Below are positions 26,360 to 36,079 of a stretch of DNA of 64,000 bases, piece after piece. The stretch is from NCBI RefSeq assembly GCF_901827175.1, contig NZ_LR594662.1:3782001-3846000 (forward strand), in the 5' to 3' direction. The translations under genes and the position numbers were made by a program. Under the pieces are notes generated by a model. The model ran no database searches. It saw only the letters and a program-made list of their open reading frames with translations, and was not told the DNA's origin. The stretch's first letter is position 1, and every line of letters starts with the position of its first letter. Origin of the DNA: Variovorax sp. RA8 (GTDB lineage: Bacteria > Pseudomonadota > Gammaproteobacteria > Burkholderiales > Burkholderiaceae_C).

Positions 26360-28752
26360 CAGCGATGTGGCGCGGAGGCACCCGCCGGCCCGCGCGCGAA
26401 GGCGGCCGACAGCAGCAGCGCCAGCAGCGCACCGGGCGCGACCACGCGGCCGATGGCCGACAGCGCCGGGATGTCGGAGATCGCGATCAGCGTGAAGGAC
26501 ACCACGGTCGTCAGGTTGGCCAGCAGCAGCGAGGCCAAGGTGTCCTCGTCGGCACGGCCGGTCTCGCGCAGCTGGTCGAAGAAGAGCGCGTAGTTCGAGC
26601 CCACCGCCACCACCAGCAGCAGGCCCACCAGGTGCAGGATGCCGAGCGGCACCTGCAGCACGGCCAGCCCGCCCAGCGTGAGCAGCACCGCGACCAGCAA
26701 CGGCTCGCACACTGCCAGCAGCCGGCGCCCCGAGCGCAGCCAGGCGCCCAGCAGCAAGACCACCGCGAGCGCGCCCAGCATGACCTGCACGAAGGCCTCG
26801 TGCAGATAGCGCCGGTAGAGGCTGCGCAACTCGTCGCCCACGTTGACCACCTGCACCTCGGGCACCTCGGCGAGCGCGGCCTCGAGCCGCTTCGCGTCGA
26901 AGCGCTCGCCGGGATGCAGCGCGACCAGCGTCGACCAACCGCCGCCGGGGCGCTCGAACATCAGTGCGCTGACCACCGCGTCCAGCGGCCCGCCCGCCAG
27001 ATCGGAGCGGCGGATCATGGGCTGGCCGCGCGCCTTCTCCACATCGGCCAGGAAGGGCGCGAGCCGGCTCGCCGGCAGGGGCAGGCCCTGGGTGGCTTCG
27101 GCCAGCCGCGCCTTCAAGGTCGCGGCATCGGGCAGGCTGGCGATGCGCGCCGCCTGAGCGGCCTCGCTGGGCAGCATGCGGGTGACGCTCTCGAAGCCGG
27201 CGAGCTCGCCCTGGCCTACCAGCGTCTCGAGCTTCGCGGAGGCGGCCTCGGTGTTGCGCAGGGCCGCCTGCTCGTCCGCGCCGCGCACCACCACGAGCGT
27301 GCCACCATCGCTGGCGCCGATGTCGGCGCGCAGCTCCTCGTCGAGCTGCTGCGCCGCCTTGGGCACCGGGCTCATCGCGCTCAGGTCGGCGCGCCACAGG
27401 TGGCCGCCCTGCCAGAGCACCAGGCCCAGCGCCGCAATGCCGAGGCCGGCGAAGACCAGGCGCAGCCGTGGCAGCGCCCGCACGATCAGGCCCGCGATGC
27501 GCGCCATCTGCCGCCGCATGCCCATGCCGGCTGCGCCGTCTGGCGCCAGCACCGGCAGCACGAAGCGAGCGACCAGCGCCGCGGCGACCAGTCCGGCCAG
27601 CGAGAACACGCCCAGCTGCGCCAGGCCCGGGAAGCCTGAGAACACCAGCGCCGCGAAGCCGCAGACCGAGGTCAGCAGGCCCAGCCGCACCGTTGGCCAA
27701 TGGATTTCGCGCCAGCGCATCCACCCGGTGCCCGGCACGGCGGCGCCGCGCGCCTGGATCAGGTAGTAGATCGCGTAGTCCACGGTCTCGCCGATCAGCG
27801 TACTGCCGAAGCCCATGGTGAGGCCGTGCACCTCGCCGAACACCAGGCTCACCGCCGCCGTGCCGCCGACCACGCCGGTGGCCACCGGCAGCAGCGCCAC
27901 CACCAGCGCGCGCGGCGAGGCGAAGGCCAGCAGCAGCAAGGCGCCCATCACGATGCCGCCGACGGTGGCGAGCTGGATGGCCTCGTGCTTGATTTGGTCG
28001 CGGCTCTGCACCGAGAACACGGGCGCGCCGGTCAGCTGCAAGCGCGGGCCGGCGCCGTTCATCTCGCGCGTGGCGGCGTCGAACGCCTGCTGGACGCGCG
28101 CGATCGCTTGCGCCTGCGCGTCCAGGTCGCTGCCCGCTGCATGGGTGGTGGCCAGGATCAGCGCCCGCGGCGCGCTGCGCGAGACCCACACGCCCTCCTC
28201 GCTGCGCGGCGAGCTAGCCGGGATCAGGCCCTCGGCGATGCGCTGGGTCTCGCCGGTGGGATCGCGCTCCAGCAGCGGCTTGACCAGGTTGCCGGCCGGC
28301 GTGCCCAGCAGCGACAGCGTGTCGCCGATGGCATCGCGCAGGCCCGCCGCCGTGAAGCGCTCGGGCGCGATGTCGGGCGCCAGCTGGTAGCGATGCTCGA
28401 AGAGCCAGGTGCCCGCCTCCTTCCAGTCGCCGGTCTCGCCGTTCTGCACCTGGTCGAAGAGCTTGCTCTCGCGCATCGATGCCGCGACGGCGCGCGACAC
28501 AGCCCCGCGCTGCCCGGCATCCTTGCCGCCTTCGATGCCGATGAAGACGGTGCGCGAGGCGATGCCGCTTTGCAGCTGCTCGATCAGCACGCGCTGCCGC
28601 TCGTCCGGGCTCGCGGGCAGGAAGGCCGAGAGGTCGGCGCTGAAATGCGTGCGCGCGATGAGCGCGATGCCGGCCGCCAGCGCCAGCAGCCAGATGACGA
28701 TGGCCAGCGCGTGGCGCCCCCGGCCGGACGCTGCTGCCTCGGGCCGGCTCAC
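26359..28752 (-). CDS. MMPL/RND-family exporter (ApeN-type)
   Basis: A 797-residue protein with the RND/MMPL plan: helix at about 15-35, a large periplasmic domain, a helix cluster near 250-420, a second helix and periplasmic domain, then a C-terminal helix cluster. The segment VDYAIYYLIQARG is typical of MMPL proteins. The start is GTG at 28752, which overlaps the LolA-like stop (GTGA). Homologues in aryl-polyene and xanthomonadin clusters (XanF) move the polyene product toward the outer membrane. Confidence 0.85.
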   Translation of the reverse strand: MSRPEAAASGRGRHALAIVIWLLALAAGIALIARTHFSADLSAFLPASPDERQRVLIEQLQSGIASRTVFIGIEGGKDAGQRGAVSRAVAASMRESKLFDQVQNGETGDWKEAGTWLFEHRYQLAPDIAPERFTAAGLRDAIGDTLSLLGTPAGNLVKPLLERDPTGETQRIAEGLIPASSPRSEEGVWVSRSAPRALILATTHAAGSDLDAQAQAIARVQQAFDAATREMNGAGPRLQLTGAPVFSVQSRDQIKHEAIQLATVGGIVMGALLLLAFASPRALVVALLPVATGVVGGTAAVSLVFGEVHGLTMGFGSTLIGETVDYAIYYLIQARGAAVPGTGWMRWREIHWPTVRLGLLTSVCGFAALVFSGFPGLAQLGVFSLAGLVAAALVARFVLPVLAPDGAAGMGMRRQMARIAGLIVRALPRLRLVFAGLGIAALGLVLWQGGHLWRADLSAMSPVPKAAQQLDEELRADIGASDGGTLVVVRGADEQAALRNTEAASAKLETLVGQGELAGFESVTRMLPSEAAQAARIASLPDAATLKARLAEATQGLPLPASRLAPFLADVEKARGQPMIRRSDLAGGPLDAVVSALMFERPGGGWSTLVALHPGERFDAKRLEAALAEVPEVQVVNVGDELRSLYRRYLHEAFVQVMLGALAVVLLLGAWLRSGRRLLAVCEPLLVAVLLTLGGLAVLQVPLGILHLVGLLLVVAVGSNYALFFDQLRETGRADEDTLASLLLANLTTVVSFTLIAISDIPALSAIGRVVAPGALLALLLSAAFARGPAGASAPHR

Positions 28753-29345
28753 GATGCGCCGCGCACCGGCGTGATGGCCATGACAGAGCGGTCGCCGCCG
28801 ATGAACTCCATCTCGACGCCGAGCACCTCGCCCGCGCGGCCGGTCAGGCGCAGCGAGCGCACCTGGGCAGCCAGCCTCTCGTCGATGGGCACCAGATCCA
28901 GCGCCCACTTGTCGGCCGTGCCCGTGAGCGTGCTGCGGAAGTAGCGCCGAAGGGTCTGCGCATTGCCGTTCAAGGTGCTGCGCATGGCTTCGACCATGCC
29001 CAGCAGCTCGGGCATGCTGTCCAGCGTCATCGTGCGGGTGCGACCGCTGCGCGACAGGGTGAGGGTGTTGCCGTCGACCGACATGGTCTCGGGCCGGGGC
29101 GTGAGCGTTCGCCGCGTCAGCCGGTCGGGCGCCTGGAAGCTCAGCGTGCCGCTCGCGTCCAGCGGCCCTTCGATGCCGCGCACGAAGCGCTGCTCGGTAA
29201 AGCGCGCCTCGCCGTTCTTCTGCCGGGCGAGCAGGCCCATCAGCTCGGGCAGGTCGAAGGCCCACGCGGAGGATGCCGTGAAAGCCAGCGCCGCCACCAC
29301 CCAGCGGCACCAGCGCTCAATCCGAATCTTCGAGCCAGAAGTCAT
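28749..29345 (-). CDS. LolA-like outer membrane lipoprotein carrier protein (ApeM-type)
   Basis: A 198-residue periplasmic protein. A signal peptide ends in SSAWA (about residue 29). The mature part begins FDLPELMGLLARQKNGEARFTEQRF, matching the LolA-like fold seen in polyene clusters. The start at 29345 overlaps the 3' end of the acyltransferase gene by 29 bp. It likely shuttles the hydrophobic product across the periplasm together with the MMPL protein encoded next. Confidence 0.82.
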   Translation of the reverse strand: MTSGSKIRIERWCRWVVAALAFTASSAWAFDLPELMGLLARQKNGEARFTEQRFVRGIEGPLDASGTLSFQAPDRLTRRTLTPRPETMSVDGNTLTLSRSGRTRTMTLDSMPELLGMVEAMRSTLNGNAQTLRRYFRSTLTGTADKWALDLVPIDERLAAQVRSLRLTGRAGEVLGVEMEFIGGDRSVMAITPVRGAS

Positions 29346-30360
29346 GAAAATTGAACCAGTTGTACGGGTAGGCGCGGCACAGGGCTTCGAGCCGCGCGAC
29401 ATAGCTTTCGAGCGCGGCGCGGATGCGACGTTCGCGCTCGGCCGGATCCGACACGCGATCGCTGAAGTCGGCCAGCGGCTCGAAATGGACATCGTAGCGC
29501 GCGCCCCCCACATAAAGGCCCGCCATGAAGAACACCTTGCGCCGCAGCAGCGCGGCCAGCCGGAACGGACCGTCGTTGATCAGGGCCGGATGCCCGAGAA
29601 ACGGCAGCGTGATGCTGTTGCCGCGCTGCTGGCCCGCCTCCTCCGGGCCCGGCAGCGTGCGGTCGGCCAGCAGGCCCGCGAGCCCGCCGCCGTCCAGCCA
29701 GTCGCGCAGGTCCAGCATCGAATGAGGCCGGCCGAGGGCGATGATGTGCGGCCGCAGGCCGGGCTGCGCAATGGCATCGAGCACCGCGGTGATCTGCTGT
29801 GCGTTGTCCTGGTACATCAGCATCGCGAGCCGCAGGTCCTTGGGACGGCCGCTCTGGTGCTTGCAGGCGCCCATGGCCTCGAAGCTGCCGATGTGCGCGC
29901 CGAGCATGAAGGCGCCGCGTCCCGCGGCCACCTCGGCTTCGACCGGCACGTTGCCATGCACGCGCACGTCGAACAGGTCCATGCGCCCCCGCAGGAAATA
30001 GATGCGGTCGAGCACGGTGGACGCAAAGGCGTGCAGCAGCCGGTACCCATCGGACCAGCCCGCGCGCGGCCCGATGGCCCGGAACAGGTAGCGCTTGATG
30101 TGCCGGCGCGGGGCGGGAGAGAACAGCAGGAAGTACAGGCAGATCGGATGCAGCACCAGCCGCGCCAGCGGGCGGCCGCAGCGGATCGCGATCCAGCAGA
30201 TCACGCGCAGCGCCAGCATGTTGCTGCGCTCCGGCGTGCGTGACCAGTCGGCTCGGCGCGATTTCGCATCGCCGGCCTCGGGTGGCTGTGCCACGCTCAC
30301 CGGAATGTCCTCGCCTTCGGCGACGGTGCTGTTCGCCTTCGGAGCGGCGGTGCGGCTCAT
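29317..30360 (-). CDS. LpxL-like lysophospholipid/lipid A acyltransferase
   Basis: A 347-residue acyltransferase of the HtrB/LpxL family with a membrane helix near 65-85. The catalytic His-x4-Glu is in GAHIGSFEAMG near residue 155. A Pro/Ala-rich N-terminal 45 residues look disordered. In the cluster it probably joins the polyene chain to its lipid carrier rather than acting in lipid A synthesis. Its ATG overlaps the stop of the AMP-ligase gene (ATGA, 30357-30360). Confidence 0.82.
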   Translation of the reverse strand: MSRTAAPKANSTVAEGEDIPVSVAQPPEAGDAKSRRADWSRTPERSNMLALRVICWIAIRCGRPLARLVLHPICLYFLLFSPAPRRHIKRYLFRAIGPRAGWSDGYRLLHAFASTVLDRIYFLRGRMDLFDVRVHGNVPVEAEVAAGRGAFMLGAHIGSFEAMGACKHQSGRPKDLRLAMLMYQDNAQQITAVLDAIAQPGLRPHIIALGRPHSMLDLRDWLDGGGLAGLLADRTLPGPEEAGQQRGNSITLPFLGHPALINDGPFRLAALLRRKVFFMAGLYVGGARYDVHFEPLADFSDRVSDPAERERRIRAALESYVARLEALCRAYPYNWFNFHDFWLEDSD

Positions 30361-32060
30361 GACGCTCCGCCGGGGGTCCAGCGGCCGCTCGCGGCGACCA
30401 CCTCCGCCACCCGCACCTCGAAGCGCAGCCCGCGCGAGGCGCCGGTCTCGGGGCTGAGGTCGATGCGCAGCGTGCTGCCCGGGCGCACCGGCGCCAGGAA
30501 CTTGGCCGCGGCCAGCGTCGGCCGCGGGCCCAGGCGGGCCGCCAGTGCGGGTACGCGTTGGGCGGCCTCCAGCACCTCCGACAGCAGCAAGGCGCCGGGC
30601 AGCAGCGGCTGGCCCGGGAAGTGGCCCGCGAAAACCGGGTGGTCTGCCGGTACCTCGTGCGTGAGCTGCACCGGCGCGCCGTCCGGGGCGAGCTGCGCCA
30701 GCGCGAACTCGCGCAGGGCACGCGCCGTCAGCTTGCCGGTGCCTTCGCGCGGGAAGGCGTTCACATGCACCACGCGGCGCGGCACGAAGACCGCCTCGAG
30801 ACGCTCGCGCAGCGCCGCGACGATGGCGTGGGCATCGAGCTTGGGCGCAACCACGAAGGCGACCGGGCGCACCACGCCGTCGGTCACGTCGTCGGGCAGC
30901 CAGAAGGCGCCATCCTCCACGCCCGGAATGCTGTTGAGGTGATGGTTGAGGTAGCCCAGCGAGCTGCGCCGGCCGGCGACGTGGATCAGGTCGTTGGCGC
31001 GCCCGAGCAGGCGGAAACGGCGGTCGTCGAGCAGCTCCAGCACGTCGGCCATCGGCGTCGGCTCGGGCACGAAGTCGCCGGCGAAGACGAAGCGCTCCGC
31101 GCCCGCGGCGTCACGCTCGGCATGCACGCGGATCTCGCCGAAGGTCTCCCAGACCTCGCTGCGCGTCGGCCGCCGCGTCGCGACCTGGCCTGATTCGGTG
31201 CTGCCGTAGATCTCGATCAGCTGGCCGCCCATGGCCTGCTCGGCCTGCGCAGCGAGCTGAGGCGAGAGCGGCGCGGTGGCCGAGAGGATCAAGTCCACCG
31301 GCGGCAGCGCAATGCCGGAGAGCAGCAGCGTCTTGAGGTGGAAGGGCGTGGTGACCAGCGCGCGGGGCTGCGGCACCGAGGCCAGCGCCTGGGCGACGTC
31401 CGCCGGGAAGAAGGGCCGGCCGCTGTCGAAGGCGGCACCGCCGAGCATCGCCAGCAGGGCCGAGGATTCGAGGCCGTAGCTGTGCTGCACCGGCACGGTA
31501 GCCACCAGCGTCAGGCCGGCCAGCGAGGGGCGCCCGAGCAGTTCCGCCAGCCGGGCTACCGCGGCAGCCACATCACCCACCAGCGTCTTCCAGGACTTGG
31601 CATGGGGCTGCGGCACGCCGGTGGAGCCGGAAGTCAGCAGGCTCACGGCATGCAGGCCGCCGCCGATCTCCGGCACCGGCTGCGCACTCGCGCCGCCCGG
31701 CGGCGGCCGGTGCTCGACGAGGGTGCGCGACATGCCTGGGGTGGCGACCTCCGGGTCGTCCACCAGCGCATAGGTGCGGCCGCCCGGCTCGACCAGCCGC
31801 GCCAGCGTGTCGGGCCGCGCATCCGGAGGCAGCAGGCTGGCCTGGCCGCGCACCAGCGCCGCTGCGAGCCCCAGCGCGAAGGCATAGCGATCGCTGCAGA
31901 GGTTCACCACCGGGCCACCCTCCGGCAGTTGCAGCGCCAGGCGCGCCACGTCGGCCAGGAACTCGCGTGCGCTGACCGGCACGCCGGCGCGCCAGGCGAG
32001 GGGCGCGTCCGGATCGCGCTCGCTCAGAAGCGGAAGAAGGTCGAGGCCAGTCACATTCAT
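30357..32060 (-). CDS. Acyl-AMP ligase fused to a FabA/FabZ-like dehydratase (ApeH-ApeI fusion)
   Basis: A 567-residue two-domain protein. Residues 1 to about 450 are an adenylate-forming ligase with LTSGSTGVPQP (A3), EIYGSTESGQV (A5) and the C-terminal catalytic Lys segment REGTGKLTA. Residues about 460-567 are a hotdog dehydratase with ADHPVFAGHFPGQPLLPG, the FabA/Z active-site His segment. The ligase would load the hydroxybenzoate starter onto the ACP; the second domain would dehydrate. In many clusters these are separate genes. The start overlaps the COG4648 stop (ATGA). Confidence 0.87.
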   Translation of the reverse strand: MNVTGLDLLPLLSERDPDAPLAWRAGVPVSAREFLADVARLALQLPEGGPVVNLCSDRYAFALGLAAALVRGQASLLPPDARPDTLARLVEPGGRTYALVDDPEVATPGMSRTLVEHRPPPGGASAQPVPEIGGGLHAVSLLTSGSTGVPQPHAKSWKTLVGDVAAAVARLAELLGRPSLAGLTLVATVPVQHSYGLESSALLAMLGGAAFDSGRPFFPADVAQALASVPQPRALVTTPFHLKTLLLSGIALPPVDLILSATAPLSPQLAAQAEQAMGGQLIEIYGSTESGQVATRRPTRSEVWETFGEIRVHAERDAAGAERFVFAGDFVPEPTPMADVLELLDDRRFRLLGRANDLIHVAGRRSSLGYLNHHLNSIPGVEDGAFWLPDDVTDGVVRPVAFVVAPKLDAHAIVAALRERLEAVFVPRRVVHVNAFPREGTGKLTARALREFALAQLAPDGAPVQLTHEVPADHPVFAGHFPGQPLLPGALLLSEVLEAAQRVPALAARLGPRPTLAAAKFLAPVRPGSTLRIDLSPETGASRGLRFEVRVAEVVAASGRWTPGGAS

Positions 32061-32695
32061 TGCCGTGCCGCCGGGTCGACCGGCGCGCTGTAGAAGGCGC
32101 GCACCGTGTCGATCAGGCGGGTGCGCTCGAATTCGGGATGCAGCCGGTAGCGCAGCAGATACTCGCCCACGAAGAGGATTCCAACCATCAGGGGCGTGAG
32201 CAGGTTGGCGAGCACCGACCAGGCAGCGAAGGACATCGTGGCATACACCATCACCGAGGCCAGCACCAGCAGCGCGAAGTACACGGTCCAGACCCGGGTC
32301 ACGCGCCAGGTGTACTCGCGCATCCCGGGCGACAGCGGGTGGATGCGTGCGGCGAACTGGCCGATCAGCGACAGCCGGTCGCGCCGCAGCGTGCCGCCGA
32401 ACCAGCCGCACAGCAGCGCATTGATGCCCACGTGCTGCAGCATGTAGAGCCGGTTGGGGTCGCCCGCATCGCCGCGCAGCACCAGCGCGAATCCGAGCAC
32501 GCCCACCGCCGCCGCGATCGCCAGGCCCCAGCCGCCGAAACGGCTACCCGCCAGCCCCAGCGCCGTCAGCCACAGCGGACCGAGCAGCACCCCCACCGCC
32601 CAGGGCTCGGCGGCATGGAAGAGCATCATCCAATGGGAGACACCGGCATAGGCCACCCCCGCCAACAGCAGGAGCGCCATGCGCCATCGAGACAT
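32057..32695 (-). CDS. COG4648 membrane protein of aryl-polyene clusters (ApeG-type)
   Basis: A 212-residue integral membrane protein with about six hydrophobic segments (6-25, 33-50, 57-75, 85-100, 130-150, 157-175). The segment QHVGINALLCGWFGGTLR is characteristic of the COG4648 family that recurs in polyene pigment clusters. No catalytic role is known to me. It lies between the ACP and the ligase fusion in a tight operon. Confidence 0.8.
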   Translation of the reverse strand: MSRWRMALLLLAGVAYAGVSHWMMLFHAAEPWAVGVLLGPLWLTALGLAGSRFGGWGLAIAAAVGVLGFALVLRGDAGDPNRLYMLQHVGINALLCGWFGGTLRRDRLSLIGQFAARIHPLSPGMREYTWRVTRVWTVYFALLVLASVMVYATMSFAAWSVLANLLTPLMVGILFVGEYLLRYRLHPEFERTRLIDTVRAFYSAPVDPAARQ

Positions 32696-32705
32696 GGATC
32701 AGGCG

Positions 32706-33014
32706 TCAGGAATCGCCGCGATTCTGGGCGACGTGGGCTGCGAGGCTGCGCAGGGACTGGAAGATCTGCTGGTTGCGCTCGTCGTCCGAGCGCAGCTGGA
32801 AGCCGTACTTGCGCGAGACCTCGAGCGCGACCTCGAGGATGTCGATCGAATCGAGCCCCAGTCCTTCACCGTACAACGGCGCCGTCGGCGCGATCTCGGA
32901 GGGTGCGATCTCGAGATTCAGCGACTCCACCAGAAGCACGGCCAGCTCGTTCTCCAGAGTGGACTGTTCGGGTGCATCGCCAAGGGCGGAAATGGGGGGC
33001 TGGGTCGATGACAA
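32706..33014 (-). CDS. Acyl carrier protein
   Basis: A 102-residue acidic carrier protein. The attachment motif GLDSIDIL puts the phosphopantetheine on Ser56. The sequence is longer than primary ACP (about 78) because of an N-terminal extension rich in Pro/Ser/Glu. Many aryl-polyene clusters have two ACPs; only one is seen here. First gene of the minus arm, so the arm's promoter should lie in the 110-bp gap to the divergent ATPase gene. Confidence 0.87.
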   Translation of the reverse strand: MSSTQPPISALGDAPEQSTLENELAVLLVESLNLEIAPSEIAPTAPLYGEGLGLDSIDILEVALEVSRKYGFQLRSDDERNQQIFQSLRSLAAHVAQNRGDS

Positions 33015-33124
33015 GAGGGACTCCGAGAACTTTTGAATGAACTATCGCACGGGGTCGGAATTATAGAAGGCGCCCCCGGGCGCCTTGGATAGACTGCGGC
33101 CAGTCCCCAACCCCGGAGCACCCC

Positions 33125-34645
33125 ATGGCCGCCCCCCTCCTGATCGCCCGCCACGACACCATCGAATGCAACCTTCTGCCGGGGCTCGCCAATCGCCACG
33201 GCTTGATCACCGGCGCCACCGGCACCGGCAAGACCGTCACCCTGCAGACGATCGCCGAAAAGCTCTCGGCCATCGGCGTGCCGGTCTTCATGGCCGACGT
33301 CAAGGGCGACCTGACCGGCGCCAGCCAGGCCGGCAGCATCGGCGAGAAGATGGCCGCCACCCTGAAGGAGCGCGGCATCGAGCTGCCCCAGCCGCTGGCC
33401 TGCCCGGTCACCCTGTGGGACGTGTTCGGCGAACAGGGCCACCCGGTGCGCGCTACGGTCTCCGACATGGGGCCCCTGCTGCTGGGCCGCATGCTCAACC
33501 TCAACGAGACCCAGGCCGGCGTGCTGAACCTGGTGTTCAAGATCGCCGACGACAACGGCTTGCTGCTGCTGGACCTCAAGGACCTGCGCGCCATGCTGCA
33601 GCACGTGGGCGAGAACGCCAGCCAGTTCACCACCGAGTACGGCAACATCAGCGCCGCCAGTGTCGGCGCGATCCAGCGCGGGCTGCTGCAGATCGAGAGC
33701 CAGGGCGGCGACAACTTCTTCGGCGAGCCGATGCTCAACATCTCGGACTTCATGCAGACCGAGGGCGGCAAGGGCGTGGTCAACATCCTGGCGGCCGACA
33801 AGCTGATGAACTCGCCGCGGCTCTATGCCACCTTCCTGCTGTGGCTGCTGTCGGAGCTGTTCGAGCAGTTGCCCGAGATCGGCGACCCGGAGCAGCCCAA
33901 GCTGGTCTTCTTCTTCGACGAGGCGCACCTGCTCTTCAACGAAGCGCCCAAGGCCCTGGTCGAGCGCATCGAACTGGTGGTGCGGCTGGTGCGCTCCAAG
34001 GGCGTGGGCGTGTTCTTCGTGACGCAGAACCCGCTGGACATTCCGGACACAGTGCTGGCGCAGTTGGGCAACCGTGTGCAGCACGCGTTGCGCGCCTTCA
34101 CACCGCGCGACCAGAAGGCGGTGAAGGCCACCGCCACGACGATGCGGCAGAAGCCGGGCCTGGACATCGAGACGGCGATCACCGAGCTGGCGGTGGGCGA
34201 GGCGCTGGTGAGCTTCCTCGATGCCAAGGGGCGGCCCAGCATCACCGAGCGCGTCTACGTGCTGCCGCCGGGCAGCCAGATCGGGCCGATCACCCCGGCG
34301 CAACGGCAGGCGCTGATCGCGAACTCGCTGGTGGCGGGCGTCTACGAGAAGGCGGAGGACCGGGAATCCGCCTACGAGAAGCTCAAGGGGCGAGCCGAGA
34401 CGGCGCCGGGTGCTCCGCCTGCGTCTGCCGGCAAGCCGGGCGCCGCGGCGCCGGCCGAATCGGGCGGCGTCATGGGCAGCTTGAACGAGATCCTGTTCGG
34501 CTCGACAGGGCCGCGCGGCGGCAAGCGCGACGGTCTGGCGCAGACCATGGCCAAGTCGGCGATGCGGACGATGGGCACGCAGGTTGGCAAGGAGATCCTG
34601 CGAGGGGTGCTGGGGGGGATCTTCGGGGCCAAGACACGGCGGTAA
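33125..34645 (+). CDS. HerA/DUF853-family ATPase (YjgR-like)
   Basis: A 506-residue P-loop ATPase of the FtsK/HerA clade. Walker A GATGTGKT is at 30-37, Walker B is [12 protein letters not shown] near 260, and [10 protein letters not shown] follows as a sensor region. The C-terminal part (about 420-506) is Gly/Ala-rich with [14 protein letters not shown]. coli YjgR has no settled function; an ATP-driven DNA-related role is presumed from the fold. It marks the right boundary of the pigment cluster. Confidence 0.88.
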   Translation: MAAPLLIARHDTIECNLLPGLANRHGLITGATGTGKTVTLQTIAEKLSAIGVPVFMADVKGDLTGASQAGSIGEKMAATLKERGIELPQPLACPVTLWDVFGEQGHPVRATVSDMGPLLLGRMLNLNETQAGVLNLVFKIADDNGLLLLDLKDLRAMLQHVGENASQFTTEYGNISAASVGAIQRGLLQIESQGGDNFFGEPMLNISDFMQTEGGKGVVNILAADKLMNSPRLYATFLLWLLSELFEQLPEIGDPEQPKLVFFFDEAHLLFNEAPKALVERIELVVRLVRSKGVGVFFVTQNPLDIPDTVLAQLGNRVQHALRAFTPRDQKAVKATATTMRQKPGLDIETAITELAVGEALVSFLDAKGRPSITERVYVLPPGSQIGPITPAQRQALIANSLVAGVYEKAEDRESAYEKLKGRAETAPGAPPASAGKPGAAAPAESGGVMGSLNEILFGSTGPRGGKRDGLAQTMAKSAMRTMGTQVGKEILRGVLGGIFGAKTRR

Positions 34646-34711
34646 GGCTGGGGACGATGCCCAAATCGGGCATGATCCGACCCAATCTGGGTACTGTTCG
34701 TCCGCCCGGAC

Positions 34712-35353
34712 TCACCACCTCAGCAGCCGGTGCCCGATAAGCGCCCCCGCGAGCACCGGCACACCCATCCCCATCACATACCAGATCGCCAGGAACGGCG
34801 CCGCCAGTTCGGGGCAGTGCAAGGCGTACACCGCAGCCCCCGCCCCGGCCGACATCGCCCCGGCCGCCGCGCCGGCCAGCGCAGGCTGCGTCGGCGCGAG
34901 GCTCTTCAGTGCCGCCAGCGCAGCCACGAACACCGGCAGCGAGATCAGCGCGATGTTGAAGACACAGGTCCGCCAGGTCTGCCCCCACACCATCGCCGCG
35001 CGTTCGTCGACCGGCGCCATCAGCCACGCCGCCAGTCCCATCGCCCACACCAGCAGCACCGGCACGGCCAGGCCCAGCCAGGCCGCACGCACGCGCACAC
35101 CGGGCCGCGCCAGCCGCTGCACGATCACGAAGCCGGCGACCGCAATACAGGCAGGGAACAGCAGCTTGACCCAGAACATCGGCCAGAACATGGTCTGCAC
35201 CAGGTCGCGACGCGCCCCGAACTCGATCGCCATCACGGCGATCGACAGGGGCAGCCCGACCGCGAGGGCGACTGCGAAGCGCCGTGCGGCGGCGTGCCGC
35301 GGTACCGGCTCCGCGCGCGCCGCAAGCAAGGCCACAAGCTCGTCTGTTTTCAT
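34712..35353 (-). CDS. nrsF: NrsF-family (DUF1109) membrane anti-sigma factor
   Basis: A 213-residue protein with six hydrophobic segments. The DUF1109 family includes NrsF of Caulobacter crescentus, which holds SigF inactive and senses heavy metals through conserved cysteines. Two cysteines sit in comparable places here (WRTCVFN near 122 and HCPELAAP near 176). The start overlaps the sigma factor stop (ATGA), as expected for a sigma/anti-sigma pair. Its role in sensing is inferred from homology and context. Confidence 0.87.
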   Translation of the reverse strand: MKTDELVALLAARAEPVPRHAAARRFAVALAVGLPLSIAVMAIEFGARRDLVQTMFWPMFWVKLLFPACIAVAGFVIVQRLARPGVRVRAAWLGLAVPVLLVWAMGLAAWLMAPVDERAAMVWGQTWRTCVFNIALISLPVFVAALAALKSLAPTQPALAGAAAGAMSAGAGAAVYALHCPELAAPFLAIWYVMGMGVPVLAGALIGHRLLRW

Positions 35354-35904
35354 GATGAGGACTTTCCGATCTTCACTGCCAACGCCTTGAGCCCGCGATG
35401 GATGCCGACCTTGACCGCCGATTCCGACATGCCGGTCAAGCGCGCGGTCTCGGCCACCGAGAGGCCTTCCAGCTTGACGTGCACGATCGGCAGCCGATGC
35501 CGGTCGGGCAGGCTGTCGAGCAGGCCCGCCAGGTCACGCCGCGCATCGCTGGCTTCGGTCGCCGACTCTGCGAACACGGCGAGCTCGTCATCCAGAGGGT
35601 CGTGCAGTGCCTCTCGACCTGACTTGGCGCGCAACAGGTCGATCATCTTGTAGCGCGCGATCGCATGCACCCAGGCCGTCAGCGGCTGGTCGCTCTGGTA
35701 GGTGTGGCGCTGGTTGTGCATGGCGAGCAGGCATTCCTGGACAAGGTCCTCGACTTCATCGGGCCAGCCGAACAGGCGCCTGGCCAGAAAGGCGCGCAGG
35801 TGTGCGCTGAGCTTCTGCAGGAAGGCGTGATAGGCCTGGGCGTCGCCGTTCAGGCCGCGCACGAACAGGTCGTGCAGCACCGTCTCCGCATCGCTCTTTG
35901 CCAT
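35350..35904 (-). CDS. sigF: ECF sigma factor, SigF type
   Basis: A 184-residue ECF sigma factor. Region 2 is [31 protein letters not shown], and region 4 is [25 protein letters not shown], a helix-turn-helix. An in-frame ATG at 35922 gives six more residues (MTSGSP), but a SigF-type -10 element overlaps that ATG. A transcript from it would start downstream, so the ATG at 35904, with GGGAG upstream, is preferred. Pairs with nrsF and faces the bufferin operon. Confidence 0.88.
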   Translation of the reverse strand: MAKSDAETVLHDLFVRGLNGDAQAYHAFLQKLSAHLRAFLARRLFGWPDEVEDLVQECLLAMHNQRHTYQSDQPLTAWVHAIARYKMIDLLRAKSGREALHDPLDDELAVFAESATEASDARRDLAGLLDSLPDRHRLPIVHVKLEGLSVAETARLTGMSESAVKVGIHRGLKALAVKIGKSSS

Positions 35905-35921
35905 CGGGCTCCCACTGGTCA

Positions 35922-35947
35922 TTCGTGCTTTCGGCTCCGCCGGTTAC
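35922..35947 (-). promoter_or_regulatory. SigF-type promoter of sigF-nrsF
   Basis: On the minus strand GTAACC (35947-35942) is followed by a 16-bp spacer and CGAA (35925-35922). This equals the element upstream of the bufferin gene and, as I recall it, the Caulobacter SigF consensus GTAACC-N16-CGAA. It suggests autoregulation. Confidence 0.7.
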
Positions 35948-35990
35948 AGCCGGCGCAAAAAAAGAAATCGGGCGGATTGTGCCGCGCGCT

Positions 35991-36018
35991 GTAACCCGGC
36001 TCGCGCAGGCCGCGAAGT
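35991..36018 (+). promoter_or_regulatory. SigF-type promoter of the bufferin operon
   Basis: GTAACC (35991-35996), a 16-bp spacer and CGAAGT (36013-36018), about 60 bp upstream of the precursor ATG at 36080. Same two boxes and same spacing as the sigF promoter on the other strand. Confidence 0.75.
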
Positions 36019-36079
36019 AGAAACCGACTGCGCCAGACGGTGCGGTTGCAATCTTCACTCAACCACTGGAGCACATTCC

